This document shows positions 14,920 through 26,900 of a DNA stretch of 64,000 nt, piece by piece (position 1 is the first letter of the stretch; each line of letters opens with the position of its first letter). Where the stretch lies: contig NMRA01000607.1 in the NCBI GenBank assembly GCA_002633005.1, positions 126,001-190,000 of the forward strand, written 5' to 3'. The notes under the pieces are model-generated. The model was not told the origin of the DNA and did not search any database. It saw nothing but the letters and a program-made list of their open reading frames with translations. The position numbers and the translations under genes were made by a program. The stretch is from Phoronis australis (taxonomy: Eukaryota; Phoronida; Phoronidae).

Positions 14920-17900
14920 ACCAGCATGGTTGTTGAGGTTGTTGTGATGACAATGATGACGATTATGAAAGTGACATCGGCTAGTACGTATGAGGACAAA
15001 GACGATGAGTAAGATGGTTAAGTTGTTGATGACGGCTGTGATGGTGATGGTGATGATCATGGCGATGATGACTGCGATGGCGATAATGATTTTTCACAGT
15101 TATTCAATCAAATTTTGCTCAGGTTAAGCACGGCTTTAAGTTATCATGGGGAGCAAAAACCTCATCTTCAACCGAAAGGACAGTCATGCTTAGACTGACC
15201 TTCCTTGTCTTGTCTTGCATTTAATTTTGTTATAGATGTATAACATGGAAAATACATCTTTCGGAGCATTTTCAATCACGATAACAGGAAGATGCGATTT
15301 TATTCTCTCATAACGCTTTGAAACGTGTATGACTGACATGTCTGTGTTGCGTCACTCACCCAACGCATCTCGTTCGCATATGACGCGCTCCCGGTCGCCA
15401 CACTTTTTGTCCTCCCACTGGCACTGGTGGTCTTTACAGTTCATTCGCACACATTCATGGTCCGCCTTGTTGGGTTCCCCGCCCTTCCAGTACTCGTAAC
15501 TGCCCGTGAACCTGTTGCCGTTCACGTTCATCCACTGCCTTGATGACGTCGGGTTGCCATCGAAGAGTCCCATCCAGTATTTTTCAACATTGCTTCCTGC
15601 ACTGCTGGCGTGGCTAAAACGTCACACAAATTTGTAGTTATACGCAGTTGTAATAGTCAAAAGGAAGCCTTAAAGGTATAATAATCCTTCGCAAATTTTA
15701 ACATTTTTGGGATGCTGTATACTTGAAACACACCTCTTCAGGCCACCACTAAAGGTGAATTGTAATAAACAGACGACCATAACTTGCCCGATGACGTCAT
15801 TCCGGACCAACTACATGCAACTCAAGAATAAAGACACTGTCAGTGTGTATCGGTGTTCAGTTGTCTCTGTGAGTGTGTATCGGTGTTCAGTTGTCTCTGT
15901 GAGTGTGTATCGGTGTTCACTTGTCTCTGTCAGTGTGCATCGGTGTTCAGTTGTCTCTGTGAGTGTGGACAACAGCCAAAAACTTCGTTCGCGTGGGATA
16001 TTGACTTAATTCTCCCTCTGGAAATGATGTTAACATAGTCCACTATTTGAAAACAGAATTCACAACATTGTAAATGGGTGGAGTGAAAGCGAAACACGTA
16101 CATGTACCGCAAGGTCATTTTAACGTGCACACGAACTCTAACCACGGTGCGCTGTACCTACAAACTACAGCCACCTACAGGCAAAATGAAGACGTACCAC
16201 GGAGACCCTGTACTGAACAGTGGCCATTCCTTTAATGGTAGTCCATGATCTCTGAAGCCAGTTTCACTAACTAAATAACGAGTGTTATAAAGCGATTGCC
16301 CGGTTATAATAAAGAGACGACGAAAGAGACTATCGCCAAAACTGTACACGGACAGTGTTTTTGGTTAGGGTTATTGTACCGCTGTTGGAAGTGGAAGTGG
16401 TAATTTAGGCTTCGACTAACACTGTCGTTGACTTATTTTCCTGGCCGGATTTCTTGGACAAATCCAGTTCATTGTTTATGAGTTGAACAATAATCAAGGC
16501 TATTGATATTTGGGGTTTGAGGTGTGTACATGTAAGTACAGTGCACGGACCAAGCAGTCCGTTTTACAATTTATGTCAGTGTTTTCGGGAAAAGATTTTC
16601 AAAGTTGCCTAGCGCGACTTCACAGTTACAGGAAGACTATGGATTTCGTAACTGTCTCATTATCGTAGGAAAATATGACACAACACTAAAACACGGGTCT
16701 ACAAAGAACAGTCGTGTAGCTTATGCGCCGGAGATATTAACTACAAAACTAACGTGTTAATAGGTCTCGTTATAGTGAGTTCATTAAAGCACATGCCTTT
16801 TGCTTGTTTTCTTATACCAAAGTGCTCAGAATTTCAAATTAGGCTTACTCATTTGTAAATGAAATGATAGAGGTCTTCTCATGTGCCGAGTCCATGACAG
16901 CAAGTAACGCTCCTCTCTCTCGACAATAAGTAACGGCTTCATCGAAAGTGATTTTCAAATTCTCGGATCCAGTTAGCGCGTAGCATCTCATTCCATACGT
17001 GTTCCATCCCGGGGGGCAACTCAAATCTAAAAGCGAATAGGACCAACCTTTAAATCTTTGATACGTGTACATAGTGATTGGAACATCCTAATAGTCACAG
17101 AGAAAATCATAGACAGTCCTAGCCTCCATCACTTTCTGACAGTCAGGGACTGTTGAATTTTTTGATGAACAGTACATGTATATGCGTTATTTTCTTTAAA
17201 ACATTTTTTCTTGCTCTTTGGTGCTAAAATATCTGTTTACCTGTCGTACAGCGGAACTCTAAATGGACTGAATTGGGGTTGCGTTGAAGGCTATCGAAGT
17301 TGAGGTCTTTAGACGTCCACGTGAGATCTTTAAATTTGCAGGTCTTACTGTTATCGAAGAAGTCCGCCGACTTACAATTCGCATCTTCCATACAGAGGAC
17401 GGCACAGTTGTCCTCATTAAAAGCAAAATGTGAGCCTGCGTCATGACCTTGGAGTTCAGTCTCGTTCAACGCATGCGTCTGAAATCGTTCGCCGGCTCCA
17501 GCGCAGGAGACTGAAACGTTGTCAATTGTAGAAATTATGTGCAGTAAACATTAGCTAATACAAATAAGGTTACAAAATGGAGATTTTCAAGTCTGCTTCG
17601 GTTTTCCACTCAATTAAAAAGCAAAAGAAACCAGTTGTAGGATTATTATCAGTCATCCCTTCTTCCACGAAGCAGTGTCAAATATAAACCAAATGGTGGC
17701 AGCACTTTTACATGTTTGGAGATACAAGTGTGTAATTCAGTTGCGACTGTAAGAATTCAAACTATTCGTAAGAACTCTCTAGCAATCATCTCTCTACCGG
17801 AATCTTGGTATTTACACATAAACCTAGATGTAAACTTGTGCGAGGTCCCCATGGCTACGGGAAGGGTCCCTCGCTAATGCGGGTGAAAAATCTGTCCCTT

Positions 17901-20900
17901 AACTTATGCAATCCACCACCATAGAAATGTAGACGCGTGTCCCCTATTACACTTACTATACATGTACGCTACGTATGCATATGATGATCCGTTGCGCACA
18001 CGCATTTTTGTTGTCTAAATTTCCGTTACAAGACAGGGCCACTCGGATTTTTTAATTAACAATATTTTCCTACTCGCTATAGTTCTTTTCACGTTAATCA
18101 GAGGCCTGTTCATAATGTCACAGTTGTTCTGTCGCGTACCTCATCAGCAGTATTGAAACAAAATCTTTGTTCTTCGACTTGAAATAAGACTTCAAAGCGA
18201 ATGCTTGCTACACTCAGATACCTCGTAGTCACGCTGTTAATTTAACAGATGTGAATTTATCCCATACGCGTTGAATCTGTGCGTGAAATACGGCCATGCA
18301 ATAAAGTTTTCCGTATTCTACTCCCGCACTACTTCAACAGTGATCTCTGATATGGAAAGTTCAAAAGGAAGGCAATGTTGACTCGACGTCGTTAGTCGGC
18401 TGATCACCAAACTTTCGGAAAATAGTTTAAAGAAGTACAATTATAGCAGTGTAAATAACACTCAACGTACAATCAGGTCTCAGTCGTAATATCTGGAACA
18501 GGACTGTTATATGACAGTTTTGTCTCAATTTTCAATTGCTAATATTATGTCGTTAGCAACTCGATCAGGAGCCGATTTGTCACTAGTAATTACAATATCA
18601 AATACTGTTGTTAACTTTTTTGAGGAGATGTTACAAGTTCAATGAAAAGTTACCCTTGTTTTCAACTTTGTTATCTCTTTTCAAGTAATACATGTAAATC
18701 GTCACATTTAAAACTGTTTCGTTTACTAGAGAAAACATGCAGCCTAACGCGCAAGTACATACATATAGGATATGATCCGCCACGTGTACAGTCTGAGTGA
18801 AGTATTTAAAAAATCTGCGGAAAAATGAAAGAAACTTGGGAATTCGAAGGGTATGGGATAAATACAAGACGTACCTCGATTGGCGTACATAAAGTAATAT
18901 CCCACTCGACATTATTCAGCGAATCGACCTCGACCTTCGGTCTCGGTCGATACGCGGAATAATGTCTCGTGGATATAACTTCATGTACGCCACTCTCGGT
19001 ACGTTTTGTGTTTATATTCAGCGTACTTTATAATCAACTCCAATTTTAACGTTTGGCATGACACTCATTTCTAGCTCACGATTACACTGTTAATATGATC
19101 GCACAGTGCGTGCTTCTAACCATTGAGTTCTCAGGAATTTATAATAATTGTTCGGAAGAAAACGACAACGTCAGTGAGAAACGAAAAAACGGTACATGAC
19201 AAATGAAGCGAGTTCAAAAAAATGGATAACGTTTAATAAGAAAACAACTGCAGCTCATGAAGACATTCTTACTGCAGGTTGATTAAAGGTCAACTTACCA
19301 GGTGGAGCGCATTTGTGTTTAATTATCTCCAATTCGGCTAGTGACAAAGCCCTGTCGTACAGTTGAACGCACGAAAGTCGTCCACCATCCAGACGCCTAG
19401 GGTATGCTCCAATTGTCGCCATTCGTACGGGGCCGTTAGTTCCTAGTTCAACTTGTCCAAGGTTATGTTCAAATGTCTTTACACCATTTGAGTACATCTT
19501 AACAAACCCATCGCCATAATTGTACGTGGCGGCGACGAAGAACCACTGGTCATCACGCAAAGAACACGCAGATTCTTTATAATGGCCATGAGAACTCATG
19601 CTCTCGCGGTTGTAAAATCCAACGGAAAAACAGTCTTTAGTAGGCCACTGCCAAGTAATAAAACCAAGACTTCTTGATTGCGGCTGAAAGTTAAAGAGCG
19701 GGGCCTGATTTACACCTCCTGAGGGATAGAACCATGCGGCGTACGTCACGTTGTACCTCACATCCAGTTTGCCGTTGTTGGGAACCTCCACGTACGATGA
19801 CGACGACCCAGCAAATCTTGCTGAGCCTTGAGCTTGCCCGTGTGGTCCAGTATCGTACACAACACTGCTGACAGTTGCGTCATTCCCGTTTCCGCTTAAG
19901 TCTTTACCGCCATGGTCTGAATCCAGAAGCCAAAACCCAACGGGTTGGAAATCTAAAGAGGACATGTAGATTTGGGTTCAACATTCAAGTGGTTTGGCAG
20001 CTTGGGCAACAATTAACCTACAGGGTACGTTTAGATTTAGATTGAGCCCAGATGTACTTGCGAATCACTGTATACCCGCAGCGTGCTGTAGGGCCTATTG
20101 CGAATATCAGTTTGCTTCCTGTTCACCAAAACACCGAGATTACAAAGGGAAAAATTACTTTTGGTATACAAGTTGATTCAAAACGAGTCTGAGGCATATT
20201 GCTGTGCACCTCATTATGCGCAATCAAGACCACAAAACAAACATCGTGCAGGTTTATATTATATTGGTCATCAAGTTCTTTGTATGCGATGTTTTACAGT
20301 CTGTCAATTAAGGATATGGTCACATCTTCCAAAGTCTGATCAAAATTCACTTTGTTGAACAGGACTTAATGACGTCATCTTTTCACGTGACAAAGATTAC
20401 GTTTCCACGTGCATGCACAAAATAATTTTTTCTCCTCATCCTTATCTTGAGGTAAGTGACTTACGTCGTAGCTATGAACGAACTAAATGTGTCTCCAGCT
20501 CATGAAGCCACAGCCGTAGTGTTTTGTTTTTCTTGATGCGCCCAGAGATGCGCTCCGTACAACTTATTCCCTGCGTGTTTGGCAATACAGGCCCCAAAGG
20601 TTTTGCGAGTAAGCTCGGGACATTACTAGCAGTCTGTCAAAATGTTGCCGCTGAAGTGATTTGCCGACGAGGATGGAATAATGAATTCTGGTAAAATTTA
20701 CAGCTTACACTGTACGTTCCATAAGCAAATATTTCTCACACCAAGTGTTTCGTGAGTTCCTTAAGTGACTGAACGCAGCCGCGCTGTGTAACATACCTGC
20801 TGTGTCCACTATTGTTGTTCTCGTTGCTGTTGGCGACGGGCAGGCTTCGATTTCTGATGAACTTTCATTCAGGAAACAGTTAGCACCTCCATGAACTGGG

Positions 20901-23900
20901 AAAGGGTTGTTACATTCCTTGCTGCGTGACCTCATACCCCCCGCAGCACAGGACGAGTTCCACGATCCGTAGTTCACAGACAATCCACCGTCAAGAGGCA
21001 CTGGTTCAAATAAGTCAAACTGCACATGTCACGCAAAGCAACAGTTGTGATTATTTGGTTGGTTGACATGATTGGCAGGTAGCAAAGAAGGTTTTACCTA
21101 GTTTAGGCCCATTTACTGTTCTTTGGATATCTTCTTCTCTTTGCATAGTGGTTTCAAAAAGGACAAATTGTGACGAAAATCTTGAAAGAGGAAAAATCTG
21201 CACAGAAAGGAACGGCGAAAAAAGAAGAAGTTAGTACCACAAGAAAAAAACACAGGAATGAGCAGTTCAAATAGGGAAGAAGACAAATTACCTACTTTTC
21301 ATAGCATTACCTGCAAATTCACACAAAAAGTATTCTGAAGTCGAGCACTCAGCGTCCTTCCATTCGCAGTCTTTATCGCATTCGGCTATTACGCATTCTT
21401 TAGAGTCGTCATTGGGTTCTCCGTTGTGCCACATGTCACTTCCACCAGGAACAGCAGAGCCATCTGTGAATAGCCACTGACGACCGTTTGAAGCATCGTG
21501 ATCCTTTACACCCACGAAGACGTCATCCGCCGAAATCGAAAGACTGGCAGCATTGCTGAACACATGAGGGGATGAAAAACAAAGATGCGCCGGATTAGCT
21601 GTAATTCAGGGTTATTGAGCTCATAATAAACTACATGTACGTGCTATGCCTCCAAGCCACAGAGACAAATTTTCAGCAGTCAGTTTTAGGACTTAAACTT
21701 GTCTCAAGAAAGACATCTAAAAACGACTTTACCGTTCAGTTTTCTGAAATGATGCTCTGTAACCCTCAACAACACTAAAGAGTTTGGAAGAAGATCTTGA
21801 AACTTCTTTTAAAGTGTGCTAAACGCGACCTTAGCTTTTAGCGCATTGCAAAGCACTTGTGAGAAAGATACAAGCCACAAAGGAACATAATGTCAAATTT
21901 GTGAAATAAGGGGTATTAGTTTTAGTTGATTCTTGCCTTTATCTCTCAAGATTGTCACCCTTGGTACACTAGCTGGTGAGAGAACGAAGATTGGTTATTA
22001 TCTTTTTAAGTTTGACTTAAGTTTTGACATAAGATTTGTCTTTAGAGTTTGACTATATCCTGCAGGATGTAGAAATTAGGAAGTTGAGACAAATCTTAGA
22101 CTAGAGTCAGTAATGTATATAAGTCAGCTTCTTGTAACGAGCTCCAGTGTTATAGATATTTCCTGTATATTTGGCAGCAACTGTGGAAAGAGTGAGGTGG
22201 AGCAACGCAAAAATTGTGACGACCAGAATGGGAGCTGATCAAATTACATGATCCCTAAACATTAGGGGACCGCAAAACCTTAGCCGGAACTAAAATAGTG
22301 ATTTGAGCGAAGTACACTGTATCATAACTGTAGTATTTAGGTCCCTTAGGTCAATCGATAACCACAACTTGCAGCAAAGCACTGGTAATGAAAACGGTTG
22401 GAACATGAAATTGGGTTGTTGACGCTCATCACGTGTCATGATTGCTGCAGAGCTACATGTAGTTGCAGGACATGACGTCAGCTTGTGCACAGGTTAAATA
22501 ATGTACCGATTTAATAAATATTTACAGATACACGCGAGGTCAAAATAGGAACTTACCCTTTAATCAAGTCTCGAATTGACTCTCTCTCCGCCTTTGTCGT
22601 CATATGTGCCAAAAGCATACCACGTGTTTGACAATACGTCTGACTTTGGTCATAGTTCAACTTCAGTGGAGATTTTCCGGTAAATGAGTAGCATTTATTA
22701 TTTGAGGCTCGCAATGTACGAGGAGGACAAACGCTTCCTGGAAAATGCAACAGTAAACATAACGGACTCGAATCCAAAGCACTGACGTTTTCCATTTCTT
22801 GGGACCCGTTAGGCATTAGTCACCAGGGAAAGCTAGTGTCATCACGTGCTTCGCCCGATATCTCGCGTGATATAACCTTTCTTGGAAGAAACTTTCTCTA
22901 CAGAACGCAGCTCTTATCCCTACCTGTATGTCGCGTTGCTGAAAGCAAGTGATTATGATTTGGTATTGCTCAGCATTTCGAGCGTAACAAACAAAACGTT
23001 GAGCTGATGTAACATGGAAGAGGTCATATCGTGAAAAAATGGTGACAGTTTTTGTGCATCAAGATCTATTAACTAATTACATTTACAATAACTAGTGTTA
23101 CTGTTATTGCCTTCAGAGTGTCCATCAATCACACGCATGTATGTCACTATACTTAGAAGTGATCAAAACCACACTCATCGCTGGAATTAACAATTTCCAA
23201 CACATATTTGCAACCTGACCTCAACTTATTACATGTATTTACATATTTGAAATACAGCAACTCGAGTTATTTTGTTCTGAGCCAGAGTTTGGGAAATTCT
23301 CAGATTGCTTACGACAGGAGTATTTTTGTAACGCATTATTTCCCGCCAAATTCTGACGTCACGCAGCCAAATATCTCTATATTTAACCCGTGATCATGAA
23401 AAAATGACCTGCCGCTTATCAGTGAGGCGGATGATCATCTTGGAAAATACCTAGGTTAAAGCTACTTTGAAAGAAGCATCGTTTTAATTGTCGAGTGACA
23501 CACGACGTGAGCAGCCTTGCTCAATTTGAAATATTTCGAGACGCAAAACTGAAATTGTTTGGACAGCAGACGTGTTAGATTAAAAACGTTGCTTTCACCA
23601 AAATCGGGCTGTGGTGTTATAATGAAGTGTTGAGTTAGAAAAATTTAAAGCTGTGCGTCCAGTGTTTTTGCATTGTTGAAGCACTGGCAGCCCAACTACA
23701 TTACAAAAATGTGGCATAACCTTTAAATGAACACCACACGTGGCCAGATAAAGATCAAAACACAAAAGTCAAACAAGAATACTATTAGTAATGTTAAAAC
23801 GCCTTGTTTGTTACCGTCGGAGCAATGAAAAGCCACGTGGATAATAGTAAGAGCGCCTGCCGTTCTATAAGCAAATTGGTCCACGTCTTGCGAGAACCAG

Positions 23901-26900
23901 TGCCGAGATTTTAGAGTGCAGAGGTTATTGGCCATGTTGAAGTCAGCTGACTGGCATCCGGATTCAGTCAAGCACAACTCGAGACATTTGATGACGTCAC
24001 TTGCTGAGACAGATTTGATGCTGGGCCCGTGGAATTCCTTCTTATACAACAAGTAGACGTAAAGCTTCTTGGGCAATGTGCACGGATCTGGAAGTTGCAA
24101 AAGTTGTGGAAGTATTTACACCGCTATGAACTCGGGTTCCGTCAAAGAAATTAAACGGTCTAACCTTGTTACCTTTTTTAAANACGTCTCAGTACAAGAC
24201 TAGCCCAGTATCCGGGATCTAAGTGACGTTACCATACAGGGGTTACCCAGTATCCGGGATCTAACTTATTTGAAATCTAACTCGAAATTGCTTTTTGCAG
24301 TTTCCGCCGTTTTTCTTTAGTGTGCACACTAGATAAGAGTGGATTATGCTTGTGAGTTATTAGTCCAAGTTCGCACTTGATGACCCCAAAAGTAAAGTTA
24401 TAGGTTTTGTCTCAACTTGAAATGTCGAGTTTTTGATTGAAATCTTGAATTTTCCTCGACTCTGTTGCTCGAATTGAGAGGTCATCAAGTGCGAACCTAG
24501 AATAAAAAATAATTGGCGTCAACTATAGTGTGCTCGAGCACAAAAATAGACACTTCACTTGATTTTCCTCAAAATCAAAACTAAAAATGTCAATAATAAT
24601 TTCGACTTCAGTTTCCAGTAAAACAATAAGATCCCAATCCCAAAATGTTTCGCTTTCTTTGTTCTACTTCTTGCCACTTCTTTATGGGAAACTGCATTCT
24701 GTCAAAAGGTGTAACCAGAAAATCACCTGTGAACCTTTGATTTAAGGAAATTTTTGATGAATGTTGCAAACAAATGTGCAGACTACGGTCATTTTATTTG
24801 TCTCTAGCTGGAGTAGTTGCTAGGGAGTGACGTATACACTTTCGGTCCCGATATGATAGAACAGACAAACTCACATGAATCATAATGACTTTGAATCTTT
24901 CGTATCTTATTGATGGACTAAACATTAAGATTCCTACCTGTCAACGTCGTACTCTTTTTGGAATAATAGACAAAGTCGTTAGCGCTAGCGGTCGAGTGAC
25001 TGTTGCTGCTAAGATATTGGTGGCACTTGTTGGTGTTCATTTGCCACCAGGCGGCGTGACAGCTGGAATTCGTCAGGCACGTGTCAGCACATGCCTGGCT
25101 GTCTGCTGTCGTTGTTATGATGACGTTTTGCGATACATCGCCCTTTGTTTTGTAAGTGGCCTTCATTATGCTTGCAGCACCTATTGGATTCACAAAATAA
25201 ATGACGCTGAGATATTTGCCATTGACCGGAACTGGTCAAAATGAAAAGCTGCATTTCTATGAATACATGACCGTGCTGGCACTATGTTCTTCGCAGCGCC
25301 CCATGGTGTGAGTCAAGGCATTTTGGTAATGTAAAACGGCACAAGTATTTTTCATTAGCGAACGCCTAGCCTCACGTATTTTGTTGTTAAACACAGATAC
25401 CACCCTTAGTCTGATTGCCAATTGTGCTCGTCGCCTATCAAAACCACGAACTCACCATCATTGCGCCATCTGGTCTGAACGGTGGGTTAAGGGGTTACCA
25501 CAATGTGATGTATAACAAGAGCTTGCTGGAGAGACTTGAAAAAAAAGGAAGAGGACGGGCAATGGGTAGGTAATCATGCTCAAAGAAACAATGAATTTCT
25601 TTAGAGATCTCATGAAAATTTTGTTATCATCCTACATGTAAGTAGTGGAGAGTTGTAGACAGCAGAGAGTTTTGGGAGGATCTTCCAAAACGAAATGTAC
25701 TCTTGGTGAACGTCACTATCTGATGTACTCAAAGACTTGCCTGTAACGTATATTTTTTGTAAGACGGGTTCCGCAAAACACGGACCCAAAAAATCATCCC
25801 ACGTGTTGTTTGCCACGCACGTGGCTTCTTTCTCCGTTTGCAAGTTTTCAAACACGTGACCAGATAAGCACGTGAACTTGACCTTTTGACCCACGTCGAC
25901 TGTCGCCTTGCCTGCATTGTTTGTTGTGTGAGGAACATTGATGGAACACGAATCGGTGACAACTGTGAACATAAAAAACACTGACTTGAAACACTCTCTC
26001 AGTTCATTTTCATTAATACCTTGCCAAATTATTGGCACCATAAATCTTAGCAGATAACACGTTTTCGGAATCACATAAATGTTTTAAGATGTCCGAGGTC
26101 TTAAAAAAGCTGCTTGCCAATCAGTTTAGTTGGCTTAAACGAAAATACAGCTCGTTCTTTTAATCTAATAAAATCGACCTCATAATATTCCTTACCATGA
26201 AATTATTCTATTTCCCAAACCAACTTAGGTTACAGGCAATGTTTGTAAACGTAATTTCCGAAATCAATTCAGTTTTTAAAGTTTCTGAATTGCAAGTGGT
26301 CATCCGTAGAGATGATAATACACCTTTTGAAAAGCCAGAATTCTAGTATCCATGGAGATAGAAAGATGGTCACTGAACCATGGGCACTGAAATTATTGCC
26401 ATTTTTTACAAAGCGTTAAGGGAAAACTGCGGCTGTATTTTTTATAAAATATCATTAAGGTTTGAGTACATTTTTGTGTATTATTTGTCCCCAGCCACCG
26501 GCCATAAACTGGGTCACTACAATGGCAGTGTACCAGGGTGTCTTTCAAAATAAACCATCGAAGCATGACCCTAACAAAATGAGCTATGCCTGAACTCCAT
26601 CACGATAACATGAATCTTGACCCTACGGCTTGCGCTGACGAGCTAAGCCACCTGTGTCAAGTGTTTCAGAGCTGAGTTGACCACGGACCAAACTAATTCA
26701 CCTAATTTGAAGGTCCCCTCCTACATTTGGCGTGTTCGAGATGTTAGCTCACAATCCAAGTTCACTTCTTCAATCCTTAGGCCTAGGCCAAATAATCACT
26801 CTCCGAGAAAATTGTTCAAACACGGCATCTCAATTTCTAATGGCTGTATCTCCGGGGGTTTGCCCCCTTCTGTGGAGGCGTGGAGGTCGGTACAAAATTG

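Noticed and set aside
14629-15060. 143-aa minus-strand open frame rich in Met
   Set aside because: It is produced by the ATC microsatellite. No domain, and it lies within a gene B intron.
15841-16009. Repeated 10-residue peptide encoded by the 30-bp minisatellite
   Set aside because: The period is a multiple of 3, so any frame without a stop stays open. No promoter, splice or homology support.
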